From NCBI GenBank assembly GCA_913048525.1, contig CAJWWP010000047.1, positions 1 to 11,295 on the forward strand: a stretch of DNA of 11,295 nucleotides. The letters run 5' to 3'. This document shows positions 1 through 6,620 of the stretch, in pieces; the first letter of the stretch is position 1; each line of letters begins with the position of its first letter. The notes under the pieces are model-generated. The model did no database searches. It had not been told where the DNA came from and saw only the letters and a program-made list of their open reading frames with translations. This DNA comes from GCA-002712965 sp913048525 (GTDB taxonomy: Bacteria; Chloroflexota; Dehalococcoidia; Lucifugimonadales; UBA826). The position numbers and the translations under genes were made by a program.

Positions 1-1067
1 ACAATTTTTTGTCTGAAAACTCTCATTTTTGCGTAGGAGCACTCAACGCCTACACTGCTGACGACTTCATCCAAATGGTAGACCGCCATAATATCCAGTA
101 CGAGATACGAAAACACAATCAACTCTTTTGCATCAACTCTTCTAGTGACATATTAGAAATGCTGCTTGCGGAATGCTCTCTGGCAGGGGTCGAGATTGAA
201 ACTCACTCCACGGTAGGCAGTATTTCATATTTAGAACCACAAAAAGAGAATGATACAGATGACCAATATAGCTACGTGCTTAACTCTCAATATAACGGAA
301 AGAGGGAGCGTGTTCGATCCGATAAAATCTCCTGCAAGTCCCTTGTCATCGCAACCGGGGGTTTATCCGTACCCACTTTAGGGGGAAGTGGATTCGGATA
401 TGATCTAGCCACAAAATTCTCTCTGGCTATCACAGATTTATCAGCAGGATTAGTGCCATTCACCTTCTCCGGCAACATACATAGGATGGTAAAAAGACTA
501 TCCGGGGTCTCAACATATGTGGATGTAACCTGCAACGGGAAAACTTTTAGAGAACATATCTTGTTCACACATCGGGGCCTAAGTGGCCCAGCAATATTAC
601 AAATCTCCAACTATTGGACAGCCGGGCAATCCATCTCAATAGACCTATTCCCTGATCAGAATGTCACTGACCAATTACTTAAGCAAAAAGAGAATCAATC
701 CCAAATTTTAGTAAAAACCTATCTTTCTCGTTTGCTTCCACGGTCTCTAGCTAATGAACTACAAACTGTGTTCTGGCCTGACTTTGCCCGGACACCGATA
801 TCAGAAGTGCCTGATAAAAGCCTTATATTGATCGGGAGTAAATTAACAAAATGGACTCTAATACCAGCCGGAACTGAGGGATATAGGACCGCGGAAGTTA
901 CCCGCGGAGGAGTGTCCACAGAAAAAATTAGCTCCAAAACAATGGAAATGAAAGGGCAACCCGGTCTTTATTTCGTAGGGGAAGTATTGGATATAACAGG
1001 ACACCTTGGTGGTTTCAACTTCCAATGGGCCTGGTCTTCTGGTTACGCGGCTGGACTTTATGCCTAG
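1..1067 (+). CDS. HI0933/YhiN-family FAD-dependent oxidoreductase, 5' end cut by the window edge
   Basis: This is the C-terminal roughly 350 residues of a predicted cytosolic flavoprotein of the HI0933/YhiN (BaiN-like) family, whose physiological substrate is generally unknown. Family-typical blocks are GGLSVPTLGGSGFGYDLA (about 355-410), FTHRGLSGPAILQIS (about 562-608), GTEGYRTAEVTRGGV (about 871-915) and the FAD-side C-terminal block with GLYFVGEV, GGFNFQWAW and SGYAAG (about 961-1055). Family members are about 390-420 residues long and begin with a GxGxxG dinucleotide-binding motif, which is absent here. The frame stays open to the left edge and its first codons (NFLSENSHF) match the family just after the cysteine-rich N-terminal motif. 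The TTG at 9 is therefore not the real start; the gene continues outside the window. It converges on the transketolase-like gene with a 38-nt gap that shows no obvious hairpin terminator. The family call is confident and the reaction is unknown. Confidence 0.9.
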   Translation, partial: NFLSENSHFCVGALNAYTADDFIQMVDRHNIQYEIRKHNQLFCINSSSDILEMLLAECSLAGVEIETHSTVGSISYLEPQKENDTDDQYSYVLNSQYNGKRERVRSDKISCKSLVIATGGLSVPTLGGSGFGYDLATKFSLAITDLSAGLVPFTFSGNIHRMVKRLSGVSTYVDVTCNGKTFREHILFTHRGLSGPAILQISNYWTAGQSISIDLFPDQNVTDQLLKQKENQSQILVKTYLSRLLPRSLANELQTVFWPDFARTPISEVPDKSLILIGSKLTKWTLIPAGTEGYRTAEVTRGGVSTEKISSKTMEMKGQPGLYFVGEVLDITGHLGGFNFQWAWSSGYAAGLYA

Positions 1068-1105
1068 AACAACGACAACTTCGGATCCGGTCTCCCTATT
1101 AGAAT

Positions 1106-3640
1106 TTAATCTGATTTCAGGTATTCAGCCTGCCGTGACATTCTCTCATCATGATCATTAGCAAATCTTTTCACGGCATTAAAAATGGATTCCGGATCCA
1201 GATGGGCTTCCTTGATGACCTCTTCCTCCGAACCTCCTGTTAGCCATTCGTCATGCCAATCGGATACGAGGGAATATTCATCAGTGAGTGGTCCGGTGTT
1301 TGCAACTGGCCACATCCGTTTGGTACCTGTGGTTACAACCATTAAGTCAAATTTAGCTGAATCCGGAAGTACGCTCTTCCTATATTCAGAGGACTGACGT
1401 CTGAAAAGCTCTTCCGAGATTGCGGAAATTATCCTCACATTCAACCCGGCCTCATCAATTCTCTGTAGTTGGGACACAAGATTATTGGTAGATGATGAAC
1501 CTTGAACGAGTACATAACCTTGTTTTGGCCTACTGGGGTCGAAATCCCTTAGTAGATAAAACCCTTTCCTGGCGGCAAGTAAGTCAGTATCGGCAAATTT
1601 GGATCGGTCGGCCACGGCGAAATCAGGACGAGCAACTTCCAGTACAATAACTCCCACCTTAGGATCACGTGCCGCAATTGTGGCCGCCTCAAGATAGGCT
1701 GGAGCCACGTCGTTATAATCCCAGAAACTCAGATTTATGATCTGATCCCTTGGAAAAAGCTTCCAGACCTGGGGAGAGAAGATGCCAAAATGTGTACGTG
1801 CGTCTGCTGCTGTTTCAGGCCCAGAATGTCCTGCCAGTACGTTAAGTACGCCCAGTCTGAATGGACTGTCTTGATTCTGTTGGCTCCAGATTCTCACTGG
1901 CAGATACATCAAAGGAGTGAATGCACCATAAGTGCCACTTAATGCCCATACTCCCGAATGCACATCTGGGTCAAGCGAAGCACTCTGACTGACCAAACCA
2001 ATCGCAGTTGAAACATTTCCAGCCTCTTGAATTGCCGCCTTCAGACGGTTTCCCGCCGGATTTCTAACGGGGTCAAAATCTCCCCAAATAGAGCCTTTTT
2101 CAACATTTATTGAATCGGCTAAGTCGGCAGCTAGTACCAGTAATCGATTATTAGTGACATAGTTCACCCACTTAGCGATTTCCGAAATAGCACGGCGACT
2201 GCCCCGTTTCGATCCAGGTTTCTCAAATAGAGTAATCGAAATATCTTTTTCTTCATTAGTATCCGGATGGACCACCGTAACGGTGGTTGGTTCAGTGGGT
2301 ACTTGGTCAGGAAATAATCGTTCGTCAAGAAAAGGATCTTTCGAATTATCTATACGCAGTGGGACGTCATCCCGAACAGTATCCCCTATTTCAACTAACC
2401 GATTAGACAGCCATTCACCCAGTCCATCCCTCTCCAAAACTGACATAACCACATCTATGTTTGTCTTGTATTGCAAAATTCGTTCTTTTTCATTGGGGGG
2501 TTCACCATCGGATAGCCCTTCAAATTTAACTCCGAACCTTTCCTCAAAAGTCTTGGCCAGAGCGACAAAATAGTCAGAATTCATTGCGAAGGTATATGGA
2601 TGGCTCTGGTAACTAATGATCTGTTCGCCATACCCAGGTATTTGTCCCTCCACGGCCCCGGGCCACCAACCTTTAGTGGTTCGACCTATTACTATCATTG
2701 GACGACGATCACTGGGATCCCAATCTTCCATAGCTTTCAATACTGACACAACTTGGTCGAAATCATTAGCATTTTCTAAGGAGAAAACATTCCATCCATA
2801 TGAACTCCACTGGTCAGCAATTCTGTAGGAGTCAATCTCTGGCGGAACCACTCCCCCAATTAATTCTGCATCAATCCCAGCATTGTTATAGGAAAGTAAT
2901 ATTCGGAGCCTCTTTCCCACTTGCTGGGCGACAGCCTGCGTCTTCATCTCTTGAGAGTGTCCTGATGTCATCGCGAACTCACCCTCAACCCCAATAATTT
3001 TGGGTGAGAGATCAGCACCGGCGATGTCCCAGAAGGCAGCTTTACCTGCCGAAGTGGCTATCCCGATTCCAGAAGGGCCTCCGTTCACATCGTTGGTAAG
3101 ATCAGTACTTTCAGAATGCCCTGCCAAAGCTTTTATACCTCTAATTTTGGCTTGCTCCATTAAAGGATGGTCGACTAGGCCAACCTCGCTTAATAGAGAC
3201 TTGAGAGCTTCCTGTCCTCTCCGAAATCCTAGGCAGTCGATCGACATAAAACTGCTTTTAGGATCAGAATAAAATTTCGAATCTCCAGTTAATTTATGGG
3301 ACCTGTATAGAGACTCTCCCAGAATCATCCAAAGAGCATAAGCGACGGGGACATTATGCCCTCCTGCCAGCAAAAATTTATCTGAAAATGGATGTTTTGG
3401 GCGTCGATAGTCGTATTTTAAGCCTCCCAGTTCCGGTCCTGCCAAATGGCTAGCGACCGTGTAGGGAGTGTAGGCAAGTGGTCCTCCGAAATGACCAGTC
3501 TGGCTATAATTTCCCATCAGAACTATTGTCATGGCCGTCATATAAGCGATGTCATCCATTCTGTCCCGATCATAGTCAGGAAGAGAGATCTCAGTGTGTG
3601 TTAAATCTGCAGATAGTTTTAAATTGCCTATTGTTGCCAT
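1106..3640 (-). CDS. Large transketolase-like thiamine-diphosphate enzyme (844 aa)
   Basis: This is a cytosolic ThDP-dependent enzyme built like transketolase. The N-terminal pyrophosphate domain has TGHFGGP (48-54), AGGH (92-95), GHSE (174-177), GGPSGIG (187-193), and a metal/ThDP motif GVEGE (217-221) ending in YNN (251-253). TTKGWWPG (321-328) matches the end of that domain. The pyrimidine domain starts near 480, with DLADS (506-510) and IQEAGN (537-542), where E539 aligns with the catalytic Glu of transketolase. HSGPETAADARTHFG (605-619) and a transketolase-type C-terminal domain (about 690-830, with WLTGGSEEEVIKEAHLDPE) follow. At 844 residues it is longer than ordinary transketolase (about 660) and nearer AceE (about 890); much of the excess is at about 340-480. 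The metal-binding Asp of GDG appears as Glu219, with about three extra residues before the Asn. The start is ATG with no strong Shine-Dalgarno sequence. Neighbours do not reveal the substrate; it could be a transketolase, a 2-oxoacid dehydrogenase E1-like enzyme or a novel ketolase. Confidence 0.85.
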   Translation of the reverse strand: MATIGNLKLSADLTHTEISLPDYDRDRMDDIAYMTAMTIVLMGNYSQTGHFGGPLAYTPYTVASHLAGPELGGLKYDYRRPKHPFSDKFLLAGGHNVPVAYALWMILGESLYRSHKLTGDSKFYSDPKSSFMSIDCLGFRRGQEALKSLLSEVGLVDHPLMEQAKIRGIKALAGHSESTDLTNDVNGGPSGIGIATSAGKAAFWDIAGADLSPKIIGVEGEFAMTSGHSQEMKTQAVAQQVGKRLRILLSYNNAGIDAELIGGVVPPEIDSYRIADQWSSYGWNVFSLENANDFDQVVSVLKAMEDWDPSDRRPMIVIGRTTKGWWPGAVEGQIPGYGEQIISYQSHPYTFAMNSDYFVALAKTFEERFGVKFEGLSDGEPPNEKERILQYKTNIDVVMSVLERDGLGEWLSNRLVEIGDTVRDDVPLRIDNSKDPFLDERLFPDQVPTEPTTVTVVHPDTNEEKDISITLFEKPGSKRGSRRAISEIAKWVNYVTNNRLLVLAADLADSINVEKGSIWGDFDPVRNPAGNRLKAAIQEAGNVSTAIGLVSQSASLDPDVHSGVWALSGTYGAFTPLMYLPVRIWSQQNQDSPFRLGVLNVLAGHSGPETAADARTHFGIFSPQVWKLFPRDQIINLSFWDYNDVAPAYLEAATIAARDPKVGVIVLEVARPDFAVADRSKFADTDLLAARKGFYLLRDFDPSRPKQGYVLVQGSSSTNNLVSQLQRIDEAGLNVRIISAISEELFRRQSSEYRKSVLPDSAKFDLMVVTTGTKRMWPVANTGPLTDEYSLVSDWHDEWLTGGSEEEVIKEAHLDPESIFNAVKRFANDHDERMSRQAEYLKSD

Positions 3641-3685
3641 AACGTTGAACAGAACCTCAGGACGATGTGTTTATGTGACTGGAAC

Positions 3686-3738
3686 CCAAGCCACCGTGAG
3701 ATCTATCCATGAGATCCAGATGTTGCAAACCGGCTTGG
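3686..3738 (-). promoter_or_regulatory. Long-range inverted repeat in the leader of the transketolase-like gene
   Basis: The 185 nt between the amidase stop and the transketolase-like start (3641-3825) contain no credible gene. A perfect 7-bp inverted repeat, CCAAGCC (3686-3692) with GGCTTGG (3732-3738), encloses a second small hairpin, GATCT (3700-3704) with AGATC (3712-3716) around a 7-nt loop. With a start site near 3760 these would fold in the untranslated leader of the transketolase-like mRNA. No U-run follows the stem on the minus strand, so it does not look like an intrinsic terminator. It matches no riboswitch class that I recognise. It could be a regulatory leader, an mRNA-stabilising structure or chance. 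Confidence 0.35.
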
Positions 3739-3766
3739 AGATTTGACTCACACTTTTCCTCGGATC

Positions 3767-3795
3767 ATATTATTGGAGCATACTTGTCCAGTCAA
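3767..3795 (-). promoter_or_regulatory. Predicted sigma70-type promoter for the transketolase-like gene
   Basis: On the minus strand a -35 box TTGACT (3790-3795, five of six consensus bases) is followed after exactly 17 nt by a -10 box TAATAT (3767-3772, four of six). Transcription would begin near 3760 and give a leader of about 120 nt. The promoter lies between the amidase stop and the transketolase-like start, so that gene probably has its own transcript in addition to any read-through from the amidase. This is a consensus match only. Confidence 0.5.
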
Positions 3796-3825
3796 CAACA
3801 TTTTCAGGGAATCTAGAGAAATCAA

Positions 3826-5220
3826 TTACGAAACGGGATGTTTTGTATGCCATTCAGTGGACGTCTCATAGGCATAGGCTATCTTGCATATGAGTTCTTC
3901 TGAGAAGGGTTCCCCAACAATCTGAAGGCTTGCGGGCATACCTTGAGACCCAAAACCACACGGGACAGAAACAGTTGGGTATCCATTATAGTCAAATGGA
4001 ACTGTAAAGCGCTGGAAACTTGTGCCCCTCATGCTATCCATCGGGCCATAGTGAACGCTGTCATCAACGTCGTGTGGAAACCTGATTATAGTGGGACATA
4101 TCATGGCATCAACCTCACTAAAGGCTTCCGCAATAAGAGCGTTGCATTTTATCCGATCGTAATTGGCTCTGACGTAATCCAGTGCGCTCACCGAGGCCCC
4201 ATTTTCAAGCCATCCTCGAAACCAAAGACCGTAATCACTTGACCTCGAAGGATAATGTTCAGAGTGCGCATCAAAAGCCTCAGCCGAGCAAAGAGTTTTC
4301 CATGCTCCCAGGTAATCGTCCACTGGTGGCATAGTCATATCAACAATCACCGCACCCCTGTCCTTGAACACCTCTAAAGTTCCCAAGACAAGATTTGCAA
4401 TTTCAGTATCGACATCTTCATACGAGTACGCATGGTCATAGCCAATTCTGACACCATCCAAATCCATCTTCTTGAGCTCATCGACCGATATTGGCACACT
4501 CGCACGGGTTGTGGGGTCATTTTCATCTAGCCCGCTTATTGCATTCAAAATCATTGCAGCGTCAACTACATTTCTGGTCATAGGCCCGACATGATCCAAG
4601 GACTGAGCAAGATCAAGAACCCCGGACCGACTAACCATGCCATATGAGGGTTTTATGCCAACAATTCCGCAGGCAGCACTCGGAAAGCGAATTGAACCTC
4701 CTGTATCACTTCCCAACGAACCCGTACACAGCCCTGCCGCCGTTGCGGAGCCAGACCCACTGGATGATGAACCGGCCCATTTGGAAAAATCCCAAGGGTT
4801 CTTGGGAGCCTGTCTTTTGGGGTTGTATCCGCCCATTGCTCCCTCGGTAAGATTGAGTTTCCCCAATAATATAGCCCCAGCAGATTTTAGTTTAGATACA
4901 ACCGTTGAATCAAAATCAGGGACAAAATCCTCAAGAACGGCCGTGCCGCCCATCGTTTTCGTCCCTTTTGTAAAACAAAGATCCTTAACAGCGATGGGAA
5001 TACCATGGAGTGGGCCTAAATCCTCCCCATTCTTGAGCATTGTAGTAGCAGCCTCCGCGTCCTCTAGGGCTTGATCCCTCATCACGGTTGCATAACTTAG
5101 GAGTTCTCCATCAAGCTGTTCGATACGGGCCAAAAAGCTCTCAGTAACCTCTGTTGGGGTGATATCTGAAGATCTATAGTTTTTCCCGATTTCCTCAGCA
5201 GATTGGTAGTGAAATGTCAT
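3826..5220 (-). CDS. Amidase-signature family amidohydrolase
   Basis: This is a hydrolase of the amidase signature (AS) family, which cleaves carboxamides to acid plus ammonia or amine using a Ser-cisSer-Lys triad. The triad is visible: K79 in HGIPIAVKD (72-80), the cis-Ser probably S152 in the serine-rich stretch AGSSSSGSGSA (149-159), and the nucleophile S176 in GSDTGGSIRFP (170-180). S152 and S176 are 24 residues apart, as in FAAH. The C-terminal half has the usual PFDYNGYPTVSVPCG block and GMPASLQIVG. Its 464 residues are normal for the family, and no signal peptide or membrane segment is apparent, so it is probably cytosolic. The ATG lies 3 nt after the stop of the small RHH-like gene, which implies coupled translation. 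GatB and GatC are not nearby, so a role as the GatA subunit of the tRNA amidotransferase is less likely than a catabolic amidase. The substrate cannot be told from the sequence. Confidence 0.9.
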   Translation of the reverse strand: MTFHYQSAEEIGKNYRSSDITPTEVTESFLARIEQLDGELLSYATVMRDQALEDAEAATTMLKNGEDLGPLHGIPIAVKDLCFTKGTKTMGGTAVLEDFVPDFDSTVVSKLKSAGAILLGKLNLTEGAMGGYNPKRQAPKNPWDFSKWAGSSSSGSGSATAAGLCTGSLGSDTGGSIRFPSAACGIVGIKPSYGMVSRSGVLDLAQSLDHVGPMTRNVVDAAMILNAISGLDENDPTTRASVPISVDELKKMDLDGVRIGYDHAYSYEDVDTEIANLVLGTLEVFKDRGAVIVDMTMPPVDDYLGAWKTLCSAEAFDAHSEHYPSRSSDYGLWFRGWLENGASVSALDYVRANYDRIKCNALIAEAFSEVDAMICPTIIRFPHDVDDSVHYGPMDSMRGTSFQRFTVPFDYNGYPTVSVPCGFGSQGMPASLQIVGEPFSEELICKIAYAYETSTEWHTKHPVS

Positions 5221-5223
5221 GAC

Positions 5224-5418
5224 TTACCCGCAATACCGGCAGCGGGTGTTATCTCCACTAAATATAAGCTCCGTATCTGATTCCTCTAAAGCGTAATCTA
5301 AGAGAATTCTCATGGCTTTAGACTCATCAGGTAAACCAAATTGCTCAACTTGTTCATTTATCCAATCCGCCTGATCACTTTCTATCTCGAAACTTACTGT
5401 AATTTTACCTTGGGACAT
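5224..5418 (-). CDS. Small ribbon-helix-helix-like protein with C-terminal CxxC (64 aa)
   Basis: I do not recognise a named family. The N-terminus (KITVSFEIES, 5-14) reads as a single beta-strand. It is followed by a helix (about 14-28) and a second helix (LPDESKAMRILLDYALE, 29-45), the order of a ribbon-helix-helix DNA-binding fold. The protein ends in NTRCRYCG, with C60 and C63 as a possible metal or redox pair. The frame stays open upstream to an ATG at 5478, which would give 84 residues. The ATG at 5418 is chosen because a strong Shine-Dalgarno sequence precedes it at ideal spacing, and because the extra 20 residues are encoded by the inverted repeat of the control region. The stop is 3 nt before the amidase ATG, so the two genes form one translationally coupled unit. 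It may be an autoregulator of that pair or a small partner of the amidase; both are inferences. Confidence 0.7.
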   Translation of the reverse strand: MSQGKITVSFEIESDQADWINEQVEQFGLPDESKAMRILLDYALEESDTELIFSGDNTRCRYCG

Positions 5419-5423
5419 ACTTA

Positions 5424-5431
5424 CTCTCCTC
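5424..5431 (-). promoter_or_regulatory. Strong Shine-Dalgarno site fixing the start of the small RHH-like gene
   Basis: The minus strand reads GAGGAGAG here. The AGGAG core is 7 nt from the ATG at 5418, which is an ideal arrangement. None of the upstream in-frame ATG codons (5478, 5466, 5439, 5433) fits both this site and the overlapping inverted repeat as well. The 64-residue form is therefore preferred. Confidence 0.75.
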
Positions 5432-5456
5432 ATTTTCATTAGCCCTAATACACGCG

Positions 5457-5494
5457 ACTGGCCCATTATCAAACCCATGATAATAGAAGCCAGT
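5457..5494. repeat. Two-part inverted repeat in the divergent control region (candidate operator or hairpin)
   Basis: Two nested perfect 6-bp arms occur: ACTGGC (5457-5462) with GCCAGT (5489-5494), and inside it ATTATC (5465-5470) with GATAAT (5479-5484). The central loop is 8 nt, with 2 and 4 unpaired bases between the arms. The outer right arm overlaps a weak minus-strand -10 match, TATACT (5492-5497), for the small RHH-like gene, whose -35 region is poor. A protein bound here could block that promoter. If transcription starts further upstream, the mRNA would instead carry a 12-bp hairpin ahead of the Shine-Dalgarno sequence. The pairing is plain in the sequence; the function is inferred. 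Confidence 0.55.
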
Positions 5495-5534
5495 ATATAA
5501 AACTACGAAATATGGTTATGATTCAGGAAATAGA

Positions 5535-5540
5535 TATAAT
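5535..5540 (+). promoter_or_regulatory. Consensus -10 box of the predicted promoter of the PAL-like gene
   Basis: A perfect TATAAT lies 45 nt before the ATG at 5585, placing transcription start near 5547. No good -35 hexamer sits 16-18 nt upstream (best about three of six matches), so expression may need an activator. The mRNA leader carries a Shine-Dalgarno AAGGGG (5573-5578) six nt before the ATG. Confidence 0.45.
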
Positions 5541-5584
5541 CTGCCTATTACGTTGCAAAAGTAAGTTTAAAAAAGGGGTCACCA

Positions 5585-6619
5585 ATGACGGAAAAAGAGC
5601 AGGATTGGGAATTTGGAGTAAGAGACGATGGACATTCCATCACCAGCGAAGCTGACCTAACGCCAGTAGTATTAGGGGAAGGCGATTTTCGTTACGAAGT
5701 ATCCGGAAAAAACTGGGGAACCCTCCCTGATGGCTGGGTATACAAAGAAGCGACCGCAGTGGACGTAGACTCCAAGGACAGAGTTTACGTTTTTAATCGT
5801 GGTACAACTCCTATGATTGTGTTCGACTCCAATGGTGACATCGTTGACACATGGGGAGAGGATGTCTTTGCTAATCCTCATGGGGTAACTATCGGGCCCG
5901 ACGATGAAGTTTACTGCGTAGACAATGCTGACCACACAGTTCGTAAATTCACTTCAGATGGTAAATTACTAATGACCCTGGGTACACCAGGTAAGCCATC
6001 TGATCCTATGAGTGGCGTACCATTTAACAGACCAACACACGTTGCAATTGAACCCAATACGGGAAATTTCTATGTGGCGGACGGATACTCAAATGCGAGT
6101 GTCCATAAGTTTTCTCCCGACGGGAAATTACTCCTTACCTGGGGGGAGTCCGGTACCAACCCAGGTCAATTTAATATTGTCCACGGAGTCAATGTAGACT
6201 CCAACGGATGGGTCTATATTGCTGACAGGGAAAACCATAGAATTCAGGTATTTGACAGCAATGGAAAATTCGAAACTCAATGGGTTAACTTGTCCCGAGC
6301 GGCAATATCAACCATTAATTCGGCAACTGGGCAAGAATTGATGTATGTTGGAGAATATTTCGCAGGTATTGGGACTAACGACATGGGCACAGATCTCGGG
6401 CCCCGGATCTCTGTTATTAACCTTGAGGGGAAGGTCTTAGCACGTATAGGCCGAGAAAGCTACGGAGAACAAAGCGGGCGGTTTTTCTCCCCCCATGGAA
6501 TCGCAGTTGACTCCAGAGGAGATATTTACGTCGCAGAGGTATCCTGGAGTGACTACGGGAGCAAAATGGAGCCACCAAAAGAGTTACGTTCTATGCAGAA
6601 GCTAGTCAAAGTTTTATAA
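5585..6619 (+). CDS. NHL-repeat beta-propeller resembling peptidyl-alpha-hydroxyglycine alpha-amidating lyase (PAL)
   Basis: Repeated units of the type xPxGVxVDxxGxVYVADxxNxRIxxFxxxGK mark an NHL beta-propeller. The match to the lyase domain of animal peptidylglycine alpha-amidating monooxygenase is specific. VADGYSN (164-170), WGESG (186-190), GQFNIVHGV (194-202) and IADRENHRIQVF (212-223) follow PAL in order. The residues I align with its active site are R72, zinc ligands H99, H200 and H304, Y168 (catalytic Tyr) and R215. PAL cleaves alpha-hydroxyglycine derivatives to an amide plus glyoxylate. The residue after the third His, Asp in PAL, is Gly305 here. There is no signal peptide, so unlike animal PAL it is probably cytosolic, and no copper monooxygenase partner is nearby. 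The start is ATG with a Shine-Dalgarno sequence. The gene is divergent from the RHH-like/amidase pair and converges with the dehydratase with one base between the stops. PAL-like chemistry is likely but the substrate is unknown. Confidence 0.8.
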   Translation: MTEKEQDWEFGVRDDGHSITSEADLTPVVLGEGDFRYEVSGKNWGTLPDGWVYKEATAVDVDSKDRVYVFNRGTTPMIVFDSNGDIVDTWGEDVFANPHGVTIGPDDEVYCVDNADHTVRKFTSDGKLLMTLGTPGKPSDPMSGVPFNRPTHVAIEPNTGNFYVADGYSNASVHKFSPDGKLLLTWGESGTNPGQFNIVHGVNVDSNGWVYIADRENHRIQVFDSNGKFETQWVNLSRAAISTINSATGQELMYVGEYFAGIGTNDMGTDLGPRISVINLEGKVLARIGRESYGEQSGRFFSPHGIAVDSRGDIYVAEVSWSDYGSKMEPPKELRSMQKLVKVL

Positions 6620-6620
6620 A

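Noticed and set aside
1068..1105. CGGATCCG palindrome between the flavoprotein and the transketolase-like gene as a terminator
   Set aside because: It is only 8 bp with no loop and no flanking T-run, so it is probably a chance palindrome.
1106..3640. Annotation as pyruvate dehydrogenase E1 (AceE)
   Set aside because: The length is near AceE, but the GHSE block, the C-terminal domain and the general order of motifs are transketolase-like, and no E2 or E3 gene is nearby.
3661..3714. 17-residue leader peptide on the minus strand in the leader of the transketolase-like gene
   Set aside because: No Shine-Dalgarno sequence precedes its ATG (minus strand at 3714) and its composition shows no run of regulatory codons.
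4637..5074. 145-codon plus-strand open frame inside the amidase gene
   Set aside because: It is antisense to a clearly conserved amidase coding region, and its translation shows no recognisable protein family.
3826..5220. GatA subunit of Glu-tRNA(Gln) amidotransferase
   Set aside because: The gene is coupled to an RHH-like protein with no gatB or gatC nearby, so a general amidase is the safer call; GatA cannot be wholly excluded from sequence alone.
5419..5478. 20-residue N-terminal extension of the small RHH-like protein
   Set aside because: It is encoded across the inverted repeat and lies upstream of a strong Shine-Dalgarno sequence that serves the ATG at 5418.
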